Source: a virus. Taken from it: DNA of 36,785 bases. The DNA lies in the IMG/VR virus record IMGVR_UViG_3300025110_000048, positions 1 through 36,785 of that record; one strand, 5' to 3'. Of this stretch, positions 22,401-30,429 are shown piece after piece (the stretch's first letter is position 1; each line of letters opens with the position of its first letter). A program made the translations under genes and the position numbers. The notes beneath the pieces were generated by a model, which made no database searches, had not been told where the DNA came from, and worked only from the letters and a program-made list of their open reading frames with translations.

Positions 22401-23615
22401 GAAAATTTAGCCTACGCAGGATTAAGCATTAAAAGTTCAAAAGAATGGACAAACTTTAGTCAATTTTCTGCTTACTTTAAACAAGGAATAAAAGTTGAAA
22501 AATTAGTTTTTGATGGAATGGGGCCACATCCCTTAAAAGATGCAACAAGTTTATTTCCTGAAATTGCTTATGCGTTATTAACAGATGAAAAGATTGGAGC
22601 TGGTGCTGTTATTAATGCTGATTCTGTCAACAAAACAAATATGACTATTGCGGCAAAATTCTGTAAAGCAAATAAATTCTTTTGGGACGGTGTTATTTCA
22701 AACAAAGTTAATTTAAGAGAATTTATATTTGAGCAAGGAACACATTGTTTATTAGATTTTACGATTATAGGAGGACAATTTAGTTTGTATCCTTCTGTTC
22801 CTTTTGATAATAATTCCTATGAAATAAAAAATGATAAGGATGTTGTTATTAAAGCAATGTTTACCGATGGCAATATTAAGGATTTACAAGTAGCTTTCCT
22901 TAGCCCTGAAGACAGACAAGCTTTTAAAGCAAATGTTATATATAGAAATGAAAAAGAGAACGGATTTCCAGAAAACAAATCTATAGTTATACGTTTGGCT
23001 GACGAAGAAGATGCTAATGGGAAGGTTCTAGTTTCACATGTAAACGATCCATTAGAGACATTCGATTTAAGTGGTTTTTGTACAAGCAGAAAACATGCAC
23101 TCGATTTTGGGAGATATATTTTGGCAAATAGAAAATTTGTCGATCATACAATGACATTTAAGACTGCACCTCATTTTGTTAATGGTGTTCAGCCTGGTGA
23201 TTACATAAGAGTGTTTTCAACAACTCAACATGTTCAACGATTTAATAACGGTGCAATTCTTGACAATGGAACGGTTGTTTGTAAAGACATAAGTGAATTA
23301 GCAAGCGGTACTCAACCTAAGAATTTTTATTGGTGGAATACTAAAGAATCGGTTGTCCAAGAAGATAGTTATAATTTCTCTAATTGGACTTCTGATAGTA
23401 AGTTACCTGCAACGTACAGAAATTCTTTGTTCACAATTAAGGAACTTGAATCTTCTGATCAATGTTACAAAGTTGAAAGTATGACGTTTGGAGAAGATGG
23501 ATTGATTGAACTTTCTGGGTCGTATGCAAAATTGGATGGAAACAAATTAGCTATGCTACAGAAATGGGATGATACTGATATAGATAATCCCTTGTTTGAT
23601 TATGATTTGGAGTAA
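19320..23615 (+). CDS. Tail tip hub / host-specificity protein (gpJ-like)
   Basis: 1431 residues with GAGGAAGG directly before the ATG. Residues 30-60 hold LGLTEEEYFQFLEGVAAKVK; then a hydrophobic stretch LTAFGQIVVGIALSVVSYLL is followed by LTPKPP, a gpI/gpJ-type junction. Downstream is FNSIQDLANLGDLIPLVFAN with RVNSQLIWSQM, the start of the J-like hub domains. The C-terminal third has FRxxx-type phage tail III features (LREFIFEQGTHCLLDFTIIG, GDYIRVFSTTQH). It forms the tail tip and part of the receptor-binding apparatus. The middle (about 650-1000) is probably carbohydrate-binding or beta-sandwich inserts that I cannot name. Confidence 0.8.
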   Translation: MAELPKDIRKPGGALVSARGPFTRRVLLPTEADLCNALGLTEEEYFQFLEGVAAKVKERPEAYDLVPNLVNGPLVVAAGLPGAGTLTAFGQIVVGIALSVVSYLLTPKPPSMKQGTNERTADIAGLKRFAPQFSFNSIQDLANLGDLIPLVFANRDQNPNGGIRVNSQLIWSQMVSLGSYQQLKILALFSLGEIARKPEVKGYAIGDLLIDNYHADKIYKDTNDDIPFQLNAIPNVDEDNIPFSADSELGHIFRVDDKRYFSGTRNPTTQATFGLSNPMPNATVYKLPYELVGSPSNPNNPDYRPAGRIVYKKRRKLLGSWPMCAGFVNSGTADQQAGRADATVGDYLTYQIVGSGTFGLYEGIAYQQNTDNLDLTMDPHGVEDVNSAIKTVREATDSYLVIGEQYMAGSTLLTCEEILEDNLPVNGRPWDGTKVRSASFKVIETGRYESLDNSIDGLGYHCQNPYWLDGNTENPGRKKGITFTRRKGKFFTVKPPSGDDHFFYEQEYDDSPDAADLYNPNSRYALQKVNLGTISNNRRCNITEIGIKSKVFKEMQFANVNSKPTEAKINEIYDYRSSLTLGNVQKFITRYSFFKLQVRKVGQDTWNWLKPEVNTNAHTGLFCVRGNTPEFQYNYIRIDQPTFDQYEYRFFPWPGAAVVKEVKTDSARSRYNPINAILLNSNTARTAGSTDKFTCSVNGEDFAVQFAGNKNHVLTEQNLSNSEWNLGTPDALKVGDATYQVLEFNGNNHDGSRKDYSISNLPILRPSEPVFTNKLFYPPNYGGYINGSGAHGTIIVGWQNHPSNGYTQYSLYINKADVTENIQGLDGPAWANHQVKAPGDFSDVEFHYTTLDGRGGKFILGTHQLNTSQGHPIYGVTKIEQTPLTATPSFSGEVDVKKQYSHEDGSGLKANVVVYSLGSEWYAEWELSDVGDEYLNNQEVYLDKNDIFTSDIINAGYDDITFTLNVGLSNTDVYSDEIGPSKLNLYDAAADFWQYEGDRSSHLEGPEHQITYCNEIVETEGSERATYENLAYAGLSIKSSKEWTNFSQFSAYFKQGIKVEKLVFDGMGPHPLKDATSLFPEIAYALLTDEKIGAGAVINADSVNKTNMTIAAKFCKANKFFWDGVISNKVNLREFIFEQGTHCLLDFTIIGGQFSLYPSVPFDNNSYEIKNDKDVVIKAMFTDGNIKDLQVAFLSPEDRQAFKANVIYRNEKENGFPENKSIVIRLADEEDANGKVLVSHVNDPLETFDLSGFCTSRKHALDFGRYILANRKFVDHTMTFKTAPHFVNGVQPGDYIRVFSTTQHVQRFNNGAILDNGTVVCKDISELASGTQPKNFYWWNTKESVVQEDSYNFSNWTSDSKLPATYRNSLFTIKELESSDQCYKVESMTFGEDGLIELSGSYAKLDGNKLAMLQKWDDTDIDNPLFDYDLE

Positions 23616-23618
23616 CTA

Positions 23619-24059
23619 ATGGCAACAGCACAACTATTTCCTAGTGTTAAACCAACATCCAGAAGTTACACACCTGGAACATATCCAAGCACCACTTTTG
23701 AATCGTTAGACGGTACAAAGACACATCTTCGTTTTGGTAATAAACCAGTAAATGCGACATTGACTCTTGGCTTCGCAAATATTACTGATGGTCAAGTTGG
23801 TTTGATTTTGAAGAATTATGATGATGTTAATTCTGTTTGGGATTATGTAAAATTCACAGAAGCTAATGGTTCAGCAGGAATAAAAGGAGCTGGTTCAGGG
23901 TATTTTTTAAGAAAAGAAATCCATGCTGATTCTGGTACAGGCGAAACGGAAAATGGTTTAAAATGGCGTTATGCTGGCCCTCCAAGTGTTACAAGTGTTT
24001 TTCCAGGAAGATGCAATGTGATCTGTAGTTTTGTTGCTTGTTTGGATGCGCCTATATAA
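23619..24059 (+). CDS. Small tail-associated structural protein (146 aa)
   Basis: MATAQLFPSVKPTSRSYTPG, then TYPSTTFESLDGTKTHLRFG. I recall similar short proteins (PTxRSYxPGxYPxTxFxSxNGxxTxLRFGNxxVNxxLxLxF) next to tip genes in cyanophages and other marine phages, of unknown role. It starts 3 nt after the J-like gene. Beta-rich, with no membrane segment. Confidence 0.65.
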   Translation: MATAQLFPSVKPTSRSYTPGTYPSTTFESLDGTKTHLRFGNKPVNATLTLGFANITDGQVGLILKNYDDVNSVWDYVKFTEANGSAGIKGAGSGYFLRKEIHADSGTGETENGLKWRYAGPPSVTSVFPGRCNVICSFVACLDAPI

Positions 24060-24086
24060 TAAAAGTAATGTTTTTGATTTGGGATT

Positions 24087-24566
24087 GTGGCTGGATTTTA
24101 TAGCGGAAGAGATGGAGCCTTGTATATAGGCACCGAGACAGCAAAAGCTGCCAAAGTCCAGAATTGGTCTTTTTCTTCTAGCCAAGCAGTTTTAGAAACT
24201 ACTTCAATGGGAGATACTGATAGGACTATTGTTGACGGGATTCGTAGTTATTCAGGAAGTGCAAGACTTTTTTATTACACAACTTCAGGCGGTTCAAACG
24301 TCGAAGCTATTCTTAAAAATTCAATTCAAAGAAGTTCTGGAACTGCTGGAGGTGATGGTGTTCAAGATGCAAGTGATCAAATTAAATTAAAACTTGCATG
24401 GTTAGACGGCTCAACACCTAGATTTATTACTTTCTTTACTTATATAACTGGAGTAACAATGGGTGCTTCTATGGGTGAAGTGTCATCTGTAGACATAACT
24501 TGGGAAGCCAATGGGGCACCGATTGAAGATACTCTTGCAACTGGATCTGCTTCTTCTGGTTCCTAA
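24087..24566 (+). CDS. Tail-tube-like paralogue downstream of tip gene (159 aa)
   Basis: From a GTG at 24087: AGFYSGRDGALYIGTETAKA, then KVQNWSFSSSQAVLETTSMG, YSGSARLFYYTTSGG and a C-terminal FFTYITGVTMGASMGEVSSV. The similarity to the 7678 protein is visible along the whole length. It may form a terminal tube ring, a distal adaptor or a decoration protein at the tip. Its stop overlaps the next gene by 1 nt (TAATG). Confidence 0.65.
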   Translation: MAGFYSGRDGALYIGTETAKAAKVQNWSFSSSQAVLETTSMGDTDRTIVDGIRSYSGSARLFYYTTSGGSNVEAILKNSIQRSSGTAGGDGVQDASDQIKLKLAWLDGSTPRFITFFTYITGVTMGASMGEVSSVDITWEANGAPIEDTLATGSASSGS

Positions 24567-25432
24567 TGGGCGTTTATTTTGGTCAAAGTGGTGAGATTGT
24601 TTTAAAAAGAGATACCCTTCAATCTCCACTGCAAACAACTTTAGATCCTTCGGACGTAAACACCGCCACGAGGAGATTTAATGTTGACCATAGTTCTGGT
24701 TCGTTAATAACTGGAGATGAGGTAGAAATATCAACTGCTGATGGTTCGACGTTAGAACTTGTCAACGGGCATAATTATCCAGATGGAAAATGGTTTGTAA
24801 ATATTGATCCTGTTGGTGGTATTCGTTTGTTTGATTCGTTTTCAAAGGCAATTGAAGGATTACAATCAAACGCTTTAACTCTTGTAACTCCTAGTGCAAT
24901 AAAAGAAGTAATTTTACAAACAAAGAATGAATTATTCCGTCATGTTGCAAATATTAAAGACTTTGAAATGACAACTAGTAGAGATCAAGTTGATTTAACA
25001 CCTTTAGGCGATGAGTTCAAAAGTCAATACGAAGCTGGATTAATTAGTGGTCAAGGTTCTATGAATTGTATTTGGGAGCATAGTTATGAAACAGGAGATA
25101 GAGCTAATCAATATGGTTCGGATGCAGAATTTCCGTTTTATCTAGCTCAATTAATTTTAAGAACTCAACAGGGTGCAGATTTTAGTGGGATCTTTTATAT
25201 CTATAGAGATAGCAGTAATTCAAAAAATAATGTTTATTATGAAACTGAATGCTGTGTAACTAATGTTGCTGTATCCGTTGCTGCTTCTGATGTTATAGAG
25301 ACGAGAATTGATTTTGTAACTAATGGAATTATTGCTTTAAAGACAGGAGATACACCTGGATACATACTTCAAGAAGATGAAGATAAGATCCTTCAAGAGA
25401 ATGAAAGTCCCATATTGCTCGAACAGGTTTAA
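24566..25432 (+). CDS. Tail-tube-like paralogue with inserted domain (288 aa)
   Basis: MGVYFGQSGEIVLKRDTLQS. An insert at about residues 28-100 (NVDHSSGSLITGDEVEISTA) occupies the same position as the small beta insert of the 13608 protein. It is followed by the tube-like core (HVANIKDFEMTTSRDQVDLT, then GLISGQGSMNCIWEHSYETG). The C-terminus ends in a degenerate repeat (GYILQEDEDKILQENESPIL). It is the fourth tube-fold candidate in the window and adjoins the long fiber, so it may be a fiber-attachment or baseplate-like ring protein. Confidence 0.6.
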   Translation: MGVYFGQSGEIVLKRDTLQSPLQTTLDPSDVNTATRRFNVDHSSGSLITGDEVEISTADGSTLELVNGHNYPDGKWFVNIDPVGGIRLFDSFSKAIEGLQSNALTLVTPSAIKEVILQTKNELFRHVANIKDFEMTTSRDQVDLTPLGDEFKSQYEAGLISGQGSMNCIWEHSYETGDRANQYGSDAEFPFYLAQLILRTQQGADFSGIFYIYRDSSNSKNNVYYETECCVTNVAVSVAASDVIETRIDFVTNGIIALKTGDTPGYILQEDEDKILQENESPILLEQV

Positions 25433-25463
25433 ACTATTGCTAACGGTTTTTAGTTAGGAGTAA

Positions 25464-28400
25464 ATGGCTGATCTCAAAATAACTGGATTAGATGCTTTAG
25501 CAGAAGCCTCGATCCAAGCGACCGATGCTCTCGCCATAGCGGATCTGAGCGCAACAGAAACAAAGAAGGTAACTGTAAAAGATTTAATTGCGGCTGGTGT
25601 AGCCCTTATTGATTCTGGAGATATACCTGCTGCCAAAGTTGCGGCACCTTTTGCTGCTAATTCAGTTGCAACTGCAACTATTCAAAATGACGCTATTAAT
25701 GCAGATAAACTTGCTACTGATTCTGTTACTGCAGATGCTGTAGCTGCAAATGCTATTGGAGCGAGTGAATTAGCAGATAACGCCGTTGACTCAGGGGCTT
25801 TAGTTGCCAATTCAGTTATAACAACAAAAATATTAGATTTAAACGTAACAAGCGATAAAATTGCTAGTAACGCAATAACAACGGTAAAGATTCTTGATGC
25901 AAATGTAACTTATGCAAAATTAAATCTTAGTGATGGTGATATTTCTGGTGCAAAGATTACAGGAAATTCTATAACAAATGCACAGATAGGAGCCGATGCT
26001 GTTGGTACGTCCGAGTTAGCAGATAACGCTGTTGATACAGCAGCAATACTTAATGCCGCAGTAACAGGAACAAAGATAGCTGCAGACACTATTGAGTCAG
26101 GTAACATTGCGGCAAACGCTGTCGGTGCTAGTGAACTGGCTGATGCTTCTGTTGATACAGCAGCTATTGTTGCGAACGCTGTAACAACTGCCAAGATTGC
26201 TGATGGCGAAGTAACAACAGCAAAATTAGCAGGAAGTATTACTGGTGATAAATTATCTAATTCAACTGTTACTTATGCAAAATTAAGCATAGCTGATGGT
26301 GATATAGCGGGAGCAAAGATTACTGGGAACTCTATAACTGCAGCACAAATAGCAGCGAACGCTGTGACTGCATCTGAGTTAGCTGATGACGCTGTAGATA
26401 CTGCGGCTGTAGTAGACGGAGCTATTACAACTACACAAATAGCCGCAAATACAATTACGGCTGGAAACCTAGCTGCAAATTCCGTAGGAGCAAGTGAACT
26501 GGCTGACAATGCTGTAGATACTGCGGCTGTTGTAAATGGAGCCATAACTACTGACAAGATTGCTGACGGAGCAATTACTACAGCGAAATTAGATGGAACA
26601 ATTTCTGCTAGTTCTATTGCTGATAATTCAGTTACAAGTGCAAAGATAGCGGCTAATGCTGTTGGAGCTTCAGAATTAGCAGACAACGCTGTGGATACTG
26701 CTGCTATTGCTGCTTCTGCTGTCATTGATTCAAAGATAGCAAGTGGAATTAGTGGAACAAAAATAACTGATGGAACAGTTACAGCAGCCAAGTTAAATAC
26801 TTCTAATCTTGATCGTTCGTTAAATGTAGCTAGTGGCAATCTTGGAATTAATAACACAATTACTGCTGCTACTCGTTCAGGAATTACATATAACGCACAG
26901 GGCTTAATAACTGCCTCAGCCGCATTGGTAGCAGGAGATTTACCTGTCGCTACTACCTCTGCTGTCGGTGGCGTTTCGGTTAGTACTGGTCTGACTGTTA
27001 GTGGGGCAGGTGCATTATCTCTTACTAATAGTGTTACTGGAGCAACAGTTAGCGGGATAACTTTTAACAATCAGGGCATGATTACGGCTGCTACTGGATT
27101 GACAGCAGCGATGCTTCCAGTATCAACGACAAGTGCTAAAGGTGCAGTACAAATTACGTCTGGAGGAGGATTAACTGTTGATGGTTCGGGTAATCTGGCT
27201 ACTTCAACGAGTGGAATTAGTGCTGGAACATATCAATCAATTACTGTTAACAATAAAGGTATCGCCACAGCAGGTGCGGCACTTACAGAAGCGTTAATTC
27301 CTTCGCTTGCTGCTAGTAAAATAACAAGTGGAAGTTTTAGTGCTGCGAGAATTGCAAATGATTCTATTGATGGTTCAAAGCTAAGTAATGCTTCTACAGC
27401 AGTCTTTCAATCTATTGCCCAGAGTGGTTATCCAACAGCTCAATTTAATGGTCAAATATTATTTGATACGGTTTCAGAAGATGCGTTTATTTGGGACGGA
27501 AACGCTTGGCAAGCAATAACCACATTAACAAAAGGAAGTCTTGTTTTTGGTGGAACTTTTAATGCAAATACGAGCCAAATGGTGGCGACTACCTCTGCAG
27601 GAATTGCGGCTGGATTGGCAGTTGGTTCTAATTTACCTACTCCAAGTGCTACCACAGATGGCGTTTACGTCGTTGTATCGAGTTCTGGAACTCCAAGTGC
27701 TCCAGCTCCAGTTGTTGCTTTAGCTCCTCCTGATTATGTTTTAGGTATTACAAACTCAGGAGGGAGCAGTTGGAACGAAGTTGATCTTTCACAGACAGTA
27801 GCAGGACAAATTGCAAGCAATATTACCTTTACACCTTATGGACAAATCAGTGCAACTAATGTTCAAGATGCACTTCAAGAATTAGAAACAGAAAAGATGG
27901 GTCTTGCTGGTGGTACGTGTACTGGTCAGCTATTGATTTCTAACACTGGATCAATTGTTTTTGAAGGAAGTACTGTTGATGCACATGAACTAACTCTCGC
28001 AGTAACCGATCCTCAATCTTCAGACAAAACTATTACTTTTCCTGACATAACTGGAACATTAATTACTACTGCTGATACCAATACTGTTACATCAACAATG
28101 GTTGATGGAAGTTTAGTTAATACAAACTTGGCGGCTAATGCTGCTATTGCTTTTAGTAAATTAGCTGCTTTAAATTCTGCTCAAATCATTGTTGGTAATG
28201 GATCAAACGTTCCAACAGCAGTTGGCGTAACAGGAGACATAAGCATAAATAATGCAGGTCTTACGGCTATTGCAACAGGCGTAATTGTTAACTCTGATAT
28301 ATCTAACTCGGCTGCAATTACAGGGTCGAAAGTAACTACTGGAACGACAAGTGCCGTTGGTGTTCTTCAGTTAACAGACTCAACTTCAAGTACAAGTGCA

Positions 28401-30428
28401 ACAACAGCAGCTACTCCTAATGCTGTTAAGACTGCTTATGACTTAGCTAATACAGCAAACACAACTGCCAACGCTGCTCTACCGAAAGCTGGTGGAACAA
28501 TGACTGGCAACTTAATTGTTGATAATGCAAAAGAAGTTCGTTTTACAGAAGCAGACTCAAATGGTGCAAATTATCTAGCATTAAAAGCTCCTGATTCTGT
28601 AACGGCTGATATTACTTGGACTCTTCCAAATGGTGATGGTAGTGCTAATCAATTCTTAAAAACAGATGGTTCAGGAAATCTAAGTTGGGGAACAGATAGT
28701 ACAACTGACAGTACGAAGCTTCCTTTGGCTGGTGGCACTATGAGTGGCGCGTTGAATATGGGGAGTCAAAATATTACAAATGCTGGAACAGTCACAGGAA
28801 CCTTTGTAGGAAATATCACAGGAAACGTAACTGGTAATGCTTCTGGATCTGCTGGCTCTTGTACTGGAAATGCTGCAACAGCAACAGCCTTAGCTTCAAG
28901 CGTCAATATTGGTGGAGTTGCTTTTGATGGGACATCAAGCATCACTCTTCCTGGTGTTAATGCTTCTGGAACGCAAGACACAAGTGGAACAGCCGCTTTA
29001 GCAACTTCATTTACAGTTACAGCTAATGACTCAACTGATGAAACTGTTTATCCATTGTTTGCAGATGGAGCGACAGGATCACAAGGAGCAGAAACAGATA
29101 CAGGACTTACTTATAATCCTTCAACTGGATTATTAACTTCAACAGGATTTAGCGGAGTTGGAACTTTATTAACAGCTTTAAATGCCTCGAATTTAAGTTC
29201 TGGAACAGTAGCCACAGCAAGACTTGGCTCAGGAAGTTCTGTTACTACTAAATTCCTAAGAGGAGATAATACTTGGCAAACTGTTTCCTCTACTCCAGAA
29301 GGAACAGCAATATTATCTACAGGTGAATCAGGTGCAACTAAATTCCTAAGAGAAGACGGTGACGGGACATGCTCTTGGCAAACCGTAGTTACATCTGCCT
29401 CTGGATCAAATACACAAGTTCAATTTAATAATTCTGGAGCATTTGCGGGATCAAGCAGTCTTACTTTCAATTCTGGAACAGGTGCTTTAACAGCTACATC
29501 GTTCAGTGGATCAGGTGCGTCTTTAACTGCATTAAACGGATCAAATATTGCTAGTGGAACAATCGCTGCGGCTAGGATTGCAACTCTAAATCAGAGCACG
29601 ACAGGATCGGCGGCAACATTAACAACAGCAAGAGCAATTAATGGAGTCGATTTTGATGGCTCAGCAGCAATAACAGTAACGGCTGCTGCTGGAACGCTTA
29701 CAGGAACAGAATTGAAAAGCACAGTTGTCACTTCAAGTTTGACTTCTGTAGGAACCCTTACAAGTTTGGCAGTTACAAACAATGCAACTATTGGGGGTAA
29801 CGCAGTAATAACAGGCGATCTCACTGTTCAAGGAACTACTACTTCGATTGACACTACCAATCTCGATGTGGAGGATCGCAATATAACACTTGGAAAAGTA
29901 TCATCTCCTAGTGATGCTACCGCCGACGGAGGGGGCATCACGCTTAAAGGTGCCTCAGACAAGTCATTTAACTGGGTTAATTCGACTGACGCTTGGACTT
30001 CTTCAGAACATATTAAAGTTGCTAGTGGTAAGACATTTATTGGAGACGGTTCAACTTTAACTGCATTAAACGCAACAAATCTAGCGTCTGGAACGGTAGC
30101 AACTGCAAGGTTAGGCTCTGGAACAGGAAGCAGTTCTAATTTCTTAAGAGGGGATGGAAGTTGGCAGACAATCTCTCTAGATAAAATCGAAGAAGGTAAT
30201 ACTTCAGTTGAGGCAGTTGATACAGGATCAGATGGTCATGTAAAGATAACTACTGAAGGAACTGAAAGAGTTCGTGTTGGAACGGCAGGTGAAATAGGAC
30301 TTTCGGGTGCCAACTATGGTACGACTGGGCAAGTTTTGACATCTGCTGGTTCGGGATCAGCTCCTCAATGGTCAGCACCTGCTGGAGGTGTTAGTATTGC
30401 AGCATTGCTAAAATTAACAAACTTATAA
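25464..30428 (+). CDS. Very long repetitive tail fiber protein
   Basis: 1654 residues, Shine-Dalgarno AGGAG at 25456-25460. The N-terminal 50 residues (MADLKITGLDALAEASIQAT) form an attachment domain. Residues about 70-450 are degenerate decapeptide repeats of the [DN]-x-[VI]-T-x-x-K-I-A-x type with SELADNAVDTAA recurring every 40 or about 60-80 residues, likely a trimeric beta-structured shaft. Later come NITGNVTGNASGSAGSCTGN and NLSSGTVATARLGSGSSVTT repeats typical of phage and prophage fibers, and a terminal GTTGQVLTSAGSGSAPQWSA segment. It is expected to extend from the tail and contact the host surface. No chaperone or peptidase domain is seen at the end. Confidence 0.85.
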   Translation: MADLKITGLDALAEASIQATDALAIADLSATETKKVTVKDLIAAGVALIDSGDIPAAKVAAPFAANSVATATIQNDAINADKLATDSVTADAVAANAIGASELADNAVDSGALVANSVITTKILDLNVTSDKIASNAITTVKILDANVTYAKLNLSDGDISGAKITGNSITNAQIGADAVGTSELADNAVDTAAILNAAVTGTKIAADTIESGNIAANAVGASELADASVDTAAIVANAVTTAKIADGEVTTAKLAGSITGDKLSNSTVTYAKLSIADGDIAGAKITGNSITAAQIAANAVTASELADDAVDTAAVVDGAITTTQIAANTITAGNLAANSVGASELADNAVDTAAVVNGAITTDKIADGAITTAKLDGTISASSIADNSVTSAKIAANAVGASELADNAVDTAAIAASAVIDSKIASGISGTKITDGTVTAAKLNTSNLDRSLNVASGNLGINNTITAATRSGITYNAQGLITASAALVAGDLPVATTSAVGGVSVSTGLTVSGAGALSLTNSVTGATVSGITFNNQGMITAATGLTAAMLPVSTTSAKGAVQITSGGGLTVDGSGNLATSTSGISAGTYQSITVNNKGIATAGAALTEALIPSLAASKITSGSFSAARIANDSIDGSKLSNASTAVFQSIAQSGYPTAQFNGQILFDTVSEDAFIWDGNAWQAITTLTKGSLVFGGTFNANTSQMVATTSAGIAAGLAVGSNLPTPSATTDGVYVVVSSSGTPSAPAPVVALAPPDYVLGITNSGGSSWNEVDLSQTVAGQIASNITFTPYGQISATNVQDALQELETEKMGLAGGTCTGQLLISNTGSIVFEGSTVDAHELTLAVTDPQSSDKTITFPDITGTLITTADTNTVTSTMVDGSLVNTNLAANAAIAFSKLAALNSAQIIVGNGSNVPTAVGVTGDISINNAGLTAIATGVIVNSDISNSAAITGSKVTTGTTSAVGVLQLTDSTSSTSATTAATPNAVKTAYDLANTANTTANAALPKAGGTMTGNLIVDNAKEVRFTEADSNGANYLALKAPDSVTADITWTLPNGDGSANQFLKTDGSGNLSWGTDSTTDSTKLPLAGGTMSGALNMGSQNITNAGTVTGTFVGNITGNVTGNASGSAGSCTGNAATATALASSVNIGGVAFDGTSSITLPGVNASGTQDTSGTAALATSFTVTANDSTDETVYPLFADGATGSQGAETDTGLTYNPSTGLLTSTGFSGVGTLLTALNASNLSSGTVATARLGSGSSVTTKFLRGDNTWQTVSSTPEGTAILSTGESGATKFLREDGDGTCSWQTVVTSASGSNTQVQFNNSGAFAGSSSLTFNSGTGALTATSFSGSGASLTALNGSNIASGTIAAARIATLNQSTTGSAATLTTARAINGVDFDGSAAITVTAAAGTLTGTELKSTVVTSSLTSVGTLTSLAVTNNATIGGNAVITGDLTVQGTTTSIDTTNLDVEDRNITLGKVSSPSDATADGGGITLKGASDKSFNWVNSTDAWTSSEHIKVASGKTFIGDGSTLTALNATNLASGTVATARLGSGTGSSSNFLRGDGSWQTISLDKIEEGNTSVEAVDTGSDGHVKITTEGTERVRVGTAGEIGLSGANYGTTGQVLTSAGSGSAPQWSAPAGGVSIAALLKLTNL
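25730..26760 (+). repeat. Degenerate tandem repeats in the fiber gene
   Basis: Repeats are about 30 bp (10 codons), arranged in 120-, 180- and about 240-bp higher-order blocks. Exact copies include GCTGTAGATACTGCGGCTGT at 26391-26410 and 26511-26530 (120 bp apart). TATGCAAAATTAA recurs near 25914 and 26274 (360 bp apart) with extended similarity downstream. It offers homology for in-frame expansion or contraction of the shaft. Confidence 0.75.
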
Positions 30429-30429
30429 G

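Noticed and set aside
26273-27070. 265-codon minus-strand open frame opposite the fiber
   Set aside because: Low-complexity Ala/Val/Pro translation of the repeat DNA; a by-product of biased codons in the fiber gene, as are 25910-26194 and 29591-29824.
14580-30270. Further TGGARCG matches in the structural genes
   Set aside because: They end in A, G or C rather than T and are usually read as Gly-Thr or Gly-Ala in the gene frame, so coding explains them.
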